In this document: in pieces, positions 53,072 through 61,201 of the stretch
Numbering within the stretch: the stretch's first letter is position 1
Layout of the letters: each line of letters opens with the position of its first letter
Assembly (NCBI RefSeq): GCF_009923995.1
Contig: NZ_RFSK01000032.1
Span: 1-64,000, forward strand
Length of the DNA: 64,000 bases
From: Janthinobacterium sp.
GTDB lineage: Bacteria; Pseudomonadota; Gammaproteobacteria; Burkholderiales; Burkholderiaceae_D
Reading direction: 5' to 3'
The notes under the pieces: generated by a model
The model's input: the letters and a program-made list of their open reading frames with translations, nothing else
Told to the model about the DNA's origin: nothing
Database searches by the model: none
Position numbers and translations under genes: made by a program

Positions 53072-54016
53072 TCAAGAAACACTGGCGCACAGCGGCGCCG
53101 GCTGGCCGCTGGGGGCAGGCGCCGGCTCGTTCAGCAGGGCGGACAGCTGCCAGCGCATGTCGGCCGCCAGCTGCACCAGCATGGCGCCGCGGCGGCGCGC
53201 ATCGGCGCGCTTCTTCGACGCCACCTGCTCCAGGTCCGGCATCTGGCACGGGCCGCACGGCAGGCGGTAATTGCCGTCGCTGGACGGCAGCGCGTGCAGC
53301 TCCTGCCAGGCCTGGTCGTAGTCGCAGCTGATGTGGCGGCGCCGGCGCCAGTTCAGCGCGATGCGGTTGGCGTTGCTGACCAGGCTCAAATGGTCGCAGC
53401 CGAAGAAATCGCCCAGGTCGCGCAAGGCCGCCACCATCAGGTTCTTCGGCCGGCAGCCGTGCAGCGCGCGGGTGGCCTCCTTCACCGCCTGCGCGCCGGC
53501 CGACGAGCGCAAGCCCTGCAGGGCCCCCAGCGCGATGGCGGCGCCGCCAGGCTGGGGACGGAACAGGAAGCTGGCCAGGTACAGCGGCGCGCCGTCGCGC
53601 GTCAGGCGCAGGCACAGGTCGCCCTCGCGGTGGCTATCGTGGATGGCCGTCAGCTGCAGGCGGTAGGTGGCGCCATCCTTGCCTTCGATAGCGGCCAGCA
53701 CCAGCGCGCGGCGCGCCACGTACTCCACCAGCGGACGCGCGCCCGCCTGCCACAGGAAACGGTAATGCCCGCACAGCAGGTCCACGCGCGCCGCACAGCC
53801 GAGCTGGCGGTTCGCATACGGCCGGTAGATCTTGTAGCGCAGGCTGGGGTGGGCTTGCGCCAGCGCCGCCAGGCCCGGCGTGTCGGCCAGGAAGGCTTGC
53901 CAGCGCGCGCGCTGCACGGGAAACACGAGCGCGCCGATGGCGGCCTTGATACGGTGGCCATGCTGGCGCGCCGCTGGCACTGGGGCCAGTTCTCCGGTGA
54001 CGGTAAATGTATGCAT
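53072..54016 (-). CDS. DUF535 (VirK/YbjX-like) protein
   Basis: About 314 residues. Blocks typical of the DUF535 family are RWQAFLADTPGLAALAQAHPSLRYKIYRPY, LTAIHDSHREGDLCLRL, YLASFLFRP and IALGALQGLRSS, with GCRPKNLMVAALRDLGDFFG and SNANRIALNWRRRRHISCDYD later. VirK and YbjX are linked to envelope or antimicrobial-peptide traits in enterobacteria, but the chemistry is unknown. The ATG at 54016 starts the conserved part; 28 upstream codons look like non-coding Arg-rich sequence. Confidence 0.82.
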   Translation of the reverse strand: MHTFTVTGELAPVPAARQHGHRIKAAIGALVFPVQRARWQAFLADTPGLAALAQAHPSLRYKIYRPYANRQLGCAARVDLLCGHYRFLWQAGARPLVEYVARRALVLAAIEGKDGATYRLQLTAIHDSHREGDLCLRLTRDGAPLYLASFLFRPQPGGAAIALGALQGLRSSAGAQAVKEATRALHGCRPKNLMVAALRDLGDFFGCDHLSLVSNANRIALNWRRRRHISCDYDQAWQELHALPSSDGNYRLPCGPCQMPDLEQVASKKRADARRRGAMLVQLAADMRWQLSALLNEPAPAPSGQPAPLCASVS

Positions 54017-54247
54017 GCGAACGGCTCTACGATGGGTCTGTACGAACGGGGCGCGGCCGCAGCCGCACGCAGGCCGGGACAGGCGGCTGCACGCAGGCAC
54101 CCGCGCGACACCGGATAGTGCGGATGATAGGGGGAGGTGAAAATGAAGGGGGTTACAAGTTGGTAATGTGCGGATTTGCCACGCCGGCCGGACGATCCGG
54201 CACCTTCCCGGCCCGTGGCGACGGCACGCTCCGGCGGGAAACGGCCT
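54017..54247. other. Intergenic region upstream of the DUF535 gene
   Basis: 231 bases between the sensor kinase stop and the DUF535 start, both on the minus strand. Its centre is A/T-richer (54120-54180) and likely holds the DUF535 promoter; I see no clear hairpin. Confidence 0.4.
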
Positions 54248-55600
54248 CTAGCCCAGCAACCGCAGCCGCAGGCGCAAGCCCGGCGCCGCGTCCTCGATTT
54301 CCAGGCTGCCGCCGTGCAGGGCGGCGATGGCCGCCACGATGGACAGGCCCAGGCCGTTGCCGGGCAGGTGGCGGCTCTTGTCGAGACGATAAAAGCGCTG
54401 TGTCAGCTTGGGCAGCTCTTCCGGCGGCACGCCGGGACCGTTGTCGCGCACGGCCAGCCAGCTGCCGTCGGCGTCGCTGCCGGCCGACACTTCCACCGTG
54501 GCGCCCCGCCCCGCATACTTGATGGCATTGTCCACCAGGCTGGCCAGGGCGCTGCCCAGCAGGTTGCGGTCGCCCCGCGCCGGCACGCCGTCGCCATACA
54601 TCTGCACCAGCAGCACGCCCTGCTCGTCGGCCGTCGCTTCGTACATTTCCACGATGTCGGCGCCGATGCGCTGCAGGTCGATGTCGCTGAAATTCTCGGG
54701 ACGCATGCCCGATTCGGCCGCCGCGATCTGCAGCAGCTTGTCGAACACGCGCGTCAGGTCGTCGATATCGTCGATGGCCGCCTGCGCCGCGCCTTCATAG
54801 GCCGCCACCGTCTGCTGCTGGCGCAAGGCGCCGTCGAGCTTGTTGCGGATGCGCCCCAGCGGCGTGCGCAGGTCGTGCGCGATGGCGTTCGACACATGGC
54901 GCACGCCTTCCATCAGGTGCTCGATGCGGTCGAGCATGCGGTTGATGTCGCGGCTGAGCAGGCCGAATTCATCCTCGCTGGAAACGGGAATGCGCCGGCT
55001 CAGGTCGCCCGCCTCGATTTCCGCCGCCGTCCGCCGGATCTGGCCGATGCGCGCCTCGATCTGGCGGCGGAACAGCCAGGCGCCCGCCACGGCCAGCAGC
55101 ACGGCGGCGCTGCCGCCAAAGGCCAGCGAACGCAGCACCAGGGAGCGGATCGACTCGCCCTCCTCCATGTCGCGCCCGACGAACAGGCGCGCGCCGCCGT
55201 CGAGGTCGCGGATCAGCAGGCGCGCGGGCACCCTGCGGCCTTCGCGCGTGACGTCGCGGTGCAGCAGCTCGCCCACGGGACTGGCCGCGTCGGGCCAGGT
55301 GGACAGGTTGCCGGCCACGCGCCGGCCGTCGGCGTCCACGAGCAGGAAGATCTCCGTGTCGCTGTCCGTGCGGTCCGTCAGCAGATGGGCGATTTCCGCC
55401 GCCGTGCGCGTGCCGTCGCCCGGCTGGTACAGGGCCGCCAGGCGCTCGGACAGCAGCACCAGCTTGCGGTCCACGCTGCGATCGAGCACGCCGATGGTGC
55501 CGAAATAGAAGACGCCGCACACGACGGCGATCGACAGCGCCACCAGCACGCCATAGCCCAGCGCCAGGCGCGCCGCGATCGAGCGGTGCAGATTACGCAC
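54248..55600 (-). CDS. Sensor histidine kinase (EnvZ/QseC type)
   Basis: About 450 residues. Helix 1 (17-38), a periplasmic domain of some 115 residues, helix 2 (about 160-178), a HAMP linker, then the HisKA motif SNAIAHDLRTPLGR with phosphorylated His (about 244). The ATPase domain has VDNAIKYAG, VRDNGPGVP and GNGLGLSIVAAIAALHGG. I used the GTG at 55600; the TTG two codons earlier is equally in frame. It overlaps the response regulator gene, so the two form a coupled pair. Confidence 0.92.
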   Translation of the reverse strand: MRNLHRSIAARLALGYGVLVALSIAVVCGVFYFGTIGVLDRSVDRKLVLLSERLAALYQPGDGTRTAAEIAHLLTDRTDSDTEIFLLVDADGRRVAGNLSTWPDAASPVGELLHRDVTREGRRVPARLLIRDLDGGARLFVGRDMEEGESIRSLVLRSLAFGGSAAVLLAVAGAWLFRRQIEARIGQIRRTAAEIEAGDLSRRIPVSSEDEFGLLSRDINRMLDRIEHLMEGVRHVSNAIAHDLRTPLGRIRNKLDGALRQQQTVAAYEGAAQAAIDDIDDLTRVFDKLLQIAAAESGMRPENFSDIDLQRIGADIVEMYEATADEQGVLLVQMYGDGVPARGDRNLLGSALASLVDNAIKYAGRGATVEVSAGSDADGSWLAVRDNGPGVPPEELPKLTQRFYRLDKSRHLPGNGLGLSIVAAIAALHGGSLEIEDAAPGLRLRLRLLG

Positions 55601-56279
55601 CGTCAAGCACGCCCAGGGTGTAGCCGACGCCGCGCACCGTGTGGATCAGCGGCGGCGAAAACTCCTTGTCCACCTTGGTGCGCAAACGGCTCACCTGCAC
55701 GTCGATGACGTTGGTCTGCGGGTCGAAATGGTAGTCCCACACGGCTTCGAGCAGCATGGCGCGCGTGACGGACTGGCCCTGGTGGCGCATCAGGTACTCC
55801 AGCAGGCGAAATTCGCGCGGCTGCAGGGCGATCTGGCGGTTGGCGCGCGTCACGCGCATGGTGCGCATGTCGAGCACCAGGTCGGCCACCTGCAGCTGCG
55901 TCGATTCGGGCACGGGCGCGGCGCGGCGCAGCAGCGCCTCGATGCGCGCCAGCAGTTCGGCGATGGCGAACGGCTTCGACAGATAGTCGTCACCGCCGCT
56001 GCGCAGGCCGCGCACGCGCTCATCGACGCTGGACAGGGCCGACAGCACCAGCACGGGCGTGTTGCGGCCCATGCCGCGCAGGCGGGCGACGATGGCCAGG
56101 CCGTCGATTTCGCCCGGCAGCAGGCGGTCGAGCACCAGCGCATCCCAGTCCTCGCCGCAGGCCAGGCGCATGCCGTCGACGCCATTGTCGCAGGCGGTCA
56201 CGTCGTGGCCCGCCTCGCGCAGGCCGGCACAGATATAGCGGGAAGTTTCGGCTTCGTCTTCGATGACCAGGCAGCGCAC
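55593..56279 (-). CDS. OmpR-family response regulator
   Basis: A 228-residue two-component regulator: receiver domain (1-115) with acidic residues in VIEDE, phospho-acceptor Asp51 (ALVLDRLLPGEIDG) and Lys in YLSKPF, then a winged-helix DNA-binding domain (about 130-225) with LQPREFRLLEYLMRHQG and TNVIDVQVSRLRTKVDK. The GTG at 56279 has AAGGA six bases upstream. The frame upstream to 56498 is not used. Partner of the overlapping kinase. Signal and targets are not shown. Confidence 0.94.
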   Translation of the reverse strand: MRCLVIEDEAETSRYICAGLREAGHDVTACDNGVDGMRLACGEDWDALVLDRLLPGEIDGLAIVARLRGMGRNTPVLVLSALSSVDERVRGLRSGGDDYLSKPFAIAELLARIEALLRRAAPVPESTQLQVADLVLDMRTMRVTRANRQIALQPREFRLLEYLMRHQGQSVTRAMLLEAVWDYHFDPQTNVIDVQVSRLRTKVDKEFSPPLIHTVRGVGYTLGVLDGA

Positions 56280-56653
56280 GGGGATTCCTTGTAATGATCG
56301 GGCAATAAATATGCGCAGCATACGCCAGGCGCGCGCCACTTGCCAGCCCTGTTGCGCGCCCGTGCCGGCAGCGGGGCCGGCGTGCGGGCGCTTGGCAGCG
56401 CCGTCACCCATGCATGACAGGATTGCAATCTTTCCATCAATACAGCGGCATTCCGACGCGCCGGCGCGTGCGGCGAACGATGGCAGGGTCGGGTACAATA
56501 CAGCCTCGACAATGCATGGACGCGCCCGCGCGCACGTTTCCCGCGCGCACGTTTTACAGCGCCTTCCGGATCGCCGCGGCCTGCACCGATACCACCGCCA
56601 CTAACGAACAGCCGGCACGCCGCCACGCGCGCGCCACAGACAAGCACACAGCC
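56280..56653. other. 374-base divergent intergenic region
   Basis: Lies between the response regulator (minus) and the DUF481 gene (plus). A TACAAT box at 56494-56499 could be the -10 element of the DUF481 transcript, which would leave a leader of about 150 bases. No gene is supported; two overlapping reading frames have no family character. Confidence 0.4.
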
Positions 56654-57430
56654 ATGAAATCGACCCACTCTCTCGCACTGGCGCTGGCCCTGGCCACCAG
56701 CTGCGGCGGCGCCGCCGCCAAAGACACCAAGCAAAGCCTGCTGTTCGATGAAATCCCCATCGGCAGCTGGAGCACTTCCGCCGAACTGGGCGCCATCACC
56801 ACCTCGGGCAACACGGTCGGCACCTCCGTCACGGGCAAGATCGACGCGCGCCAGGAGCTCGACGACTGGAGCAACCAGTACATTTTCAGCGGCTACTTCA
56901 AGGAAGATGAAACGACGAACGATGACGGGCAAAAGATCCGCGAACGCTCGGCGGAACGCTTTTCCGCCTCCGCCAAGGCCGCCTACAAGCTGATGTCCGA
57001 CAATGAAAAGCTGTTCGTGCTGGCCTCGCACGTGAACGACAAGTTCGGCGCCTACACCAAGTACTCGACCCTGGCCGTCGGTCACGGCTCGCGCTGGTAC
57101 CAGTCCAGCGACAAGAGCGTCGACGTGGAAGTCGGTCCTGGCTATTTCAGCGGCACCAACGACACAGGCGAATCGGAACACGGCCTGACGGTGCGCGGCG
57201 CGGCCGCCATGAAGTGGAAGATCAGCCAGTCGGCGATGTTCACACAGACCGTCAGCGTCGAGCGGGGCACCTCGAACACCCACTCGATCGCCGAGACGGC
57301 CCTCAGCACCAAGATCAACGGCACCATGCAGATGAAGGCCGCCTTCAGCGCCCGCAACGACACGCGCGTACCGGACGACAAGAAGAACACGGATACGCAA
57401 ACCTCGCTGACCCTGGTCTACTCGTTCTGA
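56654..57430 (+). CDS. DUF481 outer-membrane beta-barrel protein
   Basis: A 258-residue exported protein: signal (HSLALALALATSCGGAAAK), then alternating strands characteristic of DUF481/YdiY-like salt-induced barrels (AELGAITTSGNTVGTSVTGKIDARQELDDWSNQYIFSGYF). It finishes with SLTLVYSF ending in Phe for outer-membrane assembly. Function is unknown. The ATG at 56654 begins the signal peptide. The lipoprotein hydrolase gene starts two bases after its stop, so they are co-transcribed. Confidence 0.88.
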   Translation: MKSTHSLALALALATSCGGAAAKDTKQSLLFDEIPIGSWSTSAELGAITTSGNTVGTSVTGKIDARQELDDWSNQYIFSGYFKEDETTNDDGQKIRERSAERFSASAKAAYKLMSDNEKLFVLASHVNDKFGAYTKYSTLAVGHGSRWYQSSDKSVDVEVGPGYFSGTNDTGESEHGLTVRGAAAMKWKISQSAMFTQTVSVERGTSNTHSIAETALSTKINGTMQMKAAFSARNDTRVPDDKKNTDTQTSLTLVYSF

Positions 57431-57431
57431 C

Positions 57432-59309
57432 ATGCCGGCCACGCTGATGCGGCGCCTGCGCCTGGGCGCCCTGCTGTGCGCCGCGGCGCTGCTGGGCGGC
57501 TGCGCCGCCGTCACCGTCAGCGCCATCTCCCCGGCCGACTATTTGCAGCAGCGGCGCGGCGACATCCTCACCACGGGGAAATTGAGTGCCGCCGCCAGCG
57601 AAGTGCTGCGCATCATCGGCAGCGACATCGGCGCCTGCGAAGCCAACACGGGCAGCTGCCGCGCCGACCTGGCCCGCTCCGAGCTGCTCAGCGATGAGCA
57701 GCGCCTGGCCACCCTGTCCGAGCTGTGGCTGGAAAGCGCCCTGGCGGAAGAAAAACAGGGCGGCCACGCCAGCGCCGAGCTGCTGGCCGCCTGGCTCGAA
57801 TCGGCCCGCTACGCGTATGCCTACCTGTTCTACACGACGCGCACGCCGGGCCAGCGCGCCTTCGAGGAGCGCCAGACGCAGATCCGCGACTACTACAACT
57901 ACGCCGTGCAGAAAGCCGTCGGCAACCTGTTCCGCCACCGCGGCGAATACCGCCCGGACGGCCATGTCATCCGCGTCGCCGGCTGGCAGATCGACAGCGA
58001 ACTGTCCGCGCTGCGGCTGCCCGAGGACGGCACCCTGCCCGAGGAACTGCTGCCGGCCACTTCGCTGACCTTCTCCGGCCTGCGCAATGTGTACCGGCGC
58101 GACGGCTTCGGCGCCGACCTGGTCGCCGTCATGCCCAAGCCTCCCCGCGCCAGCGACGCGGCGTTCCAGGAAACCCGCTTCCCCGTCGTCACGGCGCTGA
58201 TCCGCTTCGACGGCAACAGCCTGCAGGAAGTGCTGGCCACGCAGCAGCTGATGGTCATGCTGGTCGACCCGTATCGCAGCGAATCGACGCGCATGGCGGG
58301 CCAGGAACTGCCCGTGGCGGCCAATTTCACGGCCGGATACGGCCTGTGGCTGGCCCGCTCCGGCTTCGGCGTGCAGGCGCTGCGCACCCTGTTCGGCCGC
58401 GCCGACGGCATCTCGCGCCCGCAGGTGCACCTGATGCAGCCCTACGACCCGGCCAAGCGCACCATCGTCATGCTGCACGGCCTGGCCAGCAGCCCGGAAG
58501 CGTGGATCAACGTCGCCAATGAGCTGATGGGCGACGAACAGCTGCGCCGCCGCTACCAGATCTGGCAAGTCTACTACCCCAGCAACGCGCCGCTGGCGGC
58601 GAACAACGCCGCCATCCGCAAGGCGCTCGACGCCACGCTGGCGCATTTCGACCCGTCGGCCAAGGCGCCCGCCGCCAACGACATGGTGCTGATCGGCCAT
58701 AGCATGGGCGGCGTGCTGGCGCGCCTGATGGTGTCCGATGCCAGCAACACCCTGCTCGACGCCATCACGGAAGAGTACAACCTGAAGGGCAAGAAGGCGG
58801 AAAAAGTGCGCGCCGGCCTGGCGCCCTACCTGAACTTCACGGCCATGCCGCAGGTGAACCGCGCCATCTTCATCGCCGCGCCCCATCGCGGCACCTCCTT
58901 CGCCAACCACAAGGTGGCGCGCTGGATCGCCAACCTCGTCACGCTGCCCATCACCATGCTCGACCAGTTGTCCGACGCGGCCGGCAGCCTGGCGCAGCTC
59001 GACACGGGCAGCAGCGAACCGCTGCGCATCCCCAACAGCATCGATAACCTCAGCGACAAGGACCCGTTCGTGCGCCTGGTGGCCGACCTGCCCATCAGTC
59101 CGAAGGTGCGCTACCATTCCATCATGGGCAACGACACGCCGGACCTGCCGCTGGCGGACTCCAGCGACGGCGTGGTGCCCTACGCCAGCGCCCACCTCGA
59201 CGGCGCCCTGTCGGAAAAAGTCATCCCGTCGTGGCACAGCGTGCAGGAAAGCCCGCAGGCGATTCTGGAGATACGGCGCATCCTGCGGCTGCCCGACAAC
59301 CTGCCCTGA
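57432..59309 (+). CDS. Lipoprotein with C-terminal alpha/beta hydrolase (lipase-like) domain
   Basis: A 625-residue protein with a lipobox (ALLGGC, Cys24). The first 330 residues are an unassigned N-terminal region with helices (SAAASEVLRIIGSDIGACEANTG). A lipase-type alpha/beta hydrolase begins at KRTIVMLHGLASSPEAWINVANELM. Its nucleophile Ser is in LIGHSMGGVLARLM and the last His probably in SWHSVQESPQ. Also seen is AAPHRGTSFANHK. Likely an envelope-bound esterase or acyltransferase. It follows the DUF481 gene by two bases without a clear Shine-Dalgarno sequence. Confidence 0.85.
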   Translation: MPATLMRRLRLGALLCAAALLGGCAAVTVSAISPADYLQQRRGDILTTGKLSAAASEVLRIIGSDIGACEANTGSCRADLARSELLSDEQRLATLSELWLESALAEEKQGGHASAELLAAWLESARYAYAYLFYTTRTPGQRAFEERQTQIRDYYNYAVQKAVGNLFRHRGEYRPDGHVIRVAGWQIDSELSALRLPEDGTLPEELLPATSLTFSGLRNVYRRDGFGADLVAVMPKPPRASDAAFQETRFPVVTALIRFDGNSLQEVLATQQLMVMLVDPYRSESTRMAGQELPVAANFTAGYGLWLARSGFGVQALRTLFGRADGISRPQVHLMQPYDPAKRTIVMLHGLASSPEAWINVANELMGDEQLRRRYQIWQVYYPSNAPLAANNAAIRKALDATLAHFDPSAKAPAANDMVLIGHSMGGVLARLMVSDASNTLLDAITEEYNLKGKKAEKVRAGLAPYLNFTAMPQVNRAIFIAAPHRGTSFANHKVARWIANLVTLPITMLDQLSDAAGSLAQLDTGSSEPLRIPNSIDNLSDKDPFVRLVADLPISPKVRYHSIMGNDTPDLPLADSSDGVVPYASAHLDGALSEKVIPSWHSVQESPQAILEIRRILRLPDNLP

Positions 59310-59315
59310 GCCGCA

Positions 59316-60131
59316 TCAGGCTTGCAGCGCTTCCAGCGCCGTGGCGGCCACTGCCAGCGCCGTTTCCGGCGGCGTGCCGTCCTCGAGGTGCCAGGCCGCC
59401 GACAGGCCCGCCCAGGCGGCGCACCATGCCAGCAGGCGCGCACGCTCCAGCCCCGCCGCGTCGGCGATCAGCGCGACCTGCCGTTGCAGCCGGCCTGGCG
59501 CCATGGCCAGCGCACCATCCGGGTTGCACAGGAGATTGGCGAAGTCAAAGCCCCGCTCGCCCATATAGCCTTTCGGGTCTATGGCCAGCCAGCCGCGCGC
59601 ACCGCCATCGAGCACGTTACCGTGATGCAGGTCGCCATGCAGCACGACGCTGTCCTGCGGCGCCGCTAGCAAATCCCGCGCCACGGCGTGGCATGCGGAA
59701 AACACGCCGCCGTGCGCGGCGGCGGCGCCCAGAGCGGCGAAGCAGCCGGACAAGGATGGCAGTGGCGGCGCCATGGGCCGCGGCGCATGCAGGCGCGACG
59801 CCACGGCGCACAGGATAGCGGTGGCGGCCGCGTCGCCCTCCTCGCCCGTGCGCGCCAGCGCGGCCAGTGAACGGCTACCCCTGGCCCGTTCGAGCAGCAG
59901 CGCATCGCCATCCGTGGAAGCGGCCAGCACGCGCACGGCGGCGTCACCATCCCACCAGCGCAGCACGACGCCGGCGCGCCATTCGTCGTCGCCCGTCGAC
60001 AGCTTCAGCATGGCCGGCTGGCCGCTCCGCAGCACGGGCAGCAGACTTGCCGCGTGCGTGTGCAGGGGGGCGCCATCGGCCTGCAATGACCATCGCTCAA
60101 GGTAGTTGGCAAGGCGGTCCTGGTAATCCAT
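59316..60131 (-). CDS. APH(6)-like aminoglycoside/hydroxyurea kinase
   Basis: A 271-residue kinase-fold protein. The catalytic loop is VVLHGDLHHGNVLDGGARGWLAIDPKGYMGERGFDFANLL, closely like streptomycin 6-phosphotransferases of the APH(6) group. ATP-binding Lys is in AMLKLS. The N-terminus is YQDRLANYLERWSLQADG. Chromosomal copies in environmental bacteria are often of unproven activity. The ATG at 60131 is used; the frame upstream runs through the antisense of the neighbour. No mobile element is near. Confidence 0.85.
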   Translation of the reverse strand: MDYQDRLANYLERWSLQADGAPLHTHAASLLPVLRSGQPAMLKLSTGDDEWRAGVVLRWWDGDAAVRVLAASTDGDALLLERARGSRSLAALARTGEEGDAAATAILCAVASRLHAPRPMAPPLPSLSGCFAALGAAAAHGGVFSACHAVARDLLAAPQDSVVLHGDLHHGNVLDGGARGWLAIDPKGYMGERGFDFANLLCNPDGALAMAPGRLQRQVALIADAAGLERARLLAWCAAWAGLSAAWHLEDGTPPETALAVAATALEALQA

Positions 60132-60192
60132 GGGCAATCCCCGGGTGAAGGTCAAGGCGCCACTATACGGGACAGGGCAACGCGCAGCCAGT

Positions 60193-61188
60193 TCACGCCG
60201 GCTCGCGCCACTGGTCCTTGATCTCCAGCATGGCCGGCAGCTGCTCGATGAACAAGGCCAGCAAGGCCGGGTCGAAGTGGGTGCCGCTGTCGCGCTGCAT
60301 GGCGGCGATGGCTTCGTCGACCGTCCACGCACGCTTGTACGGGCGTTCGCTGGTGAGCGCGTCGAAGACGTCGGCGATGGCGACGATGCGGCCCTCGTGG
60401 GGAATCTCCTCGCCCTGCAAGCCCTGCGGATAGCCGCTGCCATCCCATTTTTCATGGTGCGTCAGGGCGATGGTGCGCGCCATCTTCAGCAGGCCGCCGG
60501 CGTGTTCGCCGATGATGGCGGCGCCGATTTCCGCGTGGCTGCGCATGACCTTCCATTCGTCCGCATCAAGCTTGCCCGGTTTTTGCAGGATGGCGTCGGG
60601 AATGCCGATCTTGCCCACGTCGTGCATGGGCGCCGCGTTGAGCAGGTCTTCCGCCTTCGCCGCGCTGTAGCCGGCCGCCAGCGCCAGCTGGCGCGCGTAA
60701 TAGCTCATGCGGATGACGTGCATGCCCGTCTCGTTGTCCTTGTATTCGGCCGCCTGGCCCAGGGTCTGGATCACCTGCAGGCGCGAACGGCGCAATTCCT
60801 CGGCATCCACCAGCGACAGGTGCGTGCGCACGCGGGCCCGCACGATGGGCGGGCTGACAGGTTTCGTGATGTAGTCGACGGCGCCCGCCTCAAAACCGTC
60901 CGCCTCGTCCTTCACGTCGCACAGGGCGGTGACGAAAATGACGGGGATGGGGGCCGTGGCCGGCATGGCCTTGAGCTGGCGGCACACTTCGTAGCCCGTC
61001 ATGGCGGGCATCATGATGTCGAGCAGGATCAGTTCGACGGCATTGTTCTGCGCCAGTTCCAGCGCCTTTTCGCCATCCTTGGCATACAGCAGGCGGTAGT
61101 CGTCCTGCAGGATCTGGCGCAGCACCTGCAGGTTGGTCGCTTCATCGTCGACCAGCAGCAGGATCGGTTTGTCTTCGTGTAAGGTCAT
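60193..61188 (-). CDS. HD-GYP response regulator (cyclic di-GMP phosphodiesterase)
   Basis: A 331-residue regulator. The receiver domain (1-125) has VDDE (13-16), Asp57 (LILLDIMMP) and Lys in YITKPVS. The HD-GYP phosphodiesterase domain follows, with PMHDVGKIGIPD for the HD metal pair, HHEKWDGSGYPQGL for the GYP signature, and DVFDALTSERPYK. Such proteins hydrolyse cyclic di-GMP, lowering biofilm signals. It starts 13 bases after the hybrid kinase stop on the same strand, so the kinase is the probable phosphodonor. Confidence 0.95.
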   Translation of the reverse strand: MTLHEDKPILLLVDDEATNLQVLRQILQDDYRLLYAKDGEKALELAQNNAVELILLDIMMPAMTGYEVCRQLKAMPATAPIPVIFVTALCDVKDEADGFEAGAVDYITKPVSPPIVRARVRTHLSLVDAEELRRSRLQVIQTLGQAAEYKDNETGMHVIRMSYYARQLALAAGYSAAKAEDLLNAAPMHDVGKIGIPDAILQKPGKLDADEWKVMRSHAEIGAAIIGEHAGGLLKMARTIALTHHEKWDGSGYPQGLQGEEIPHEGRIVAIADVFDALTSERPYKRAWTVDEAIAAMQRDSGTHFDPALLALFIEQLPAMLEIKDQWREPA

Positions 61189-61201
61189 CTCTCGTTCCAG
61201 G

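Noticed and set aside
57345-59237. 630-residue minus-strand reading frame opposite the lipoprotein hydrolase
   Set aside because: Antisense shadow; no family pattern, whereas the plus strand has a lipobox and a lipase triad.
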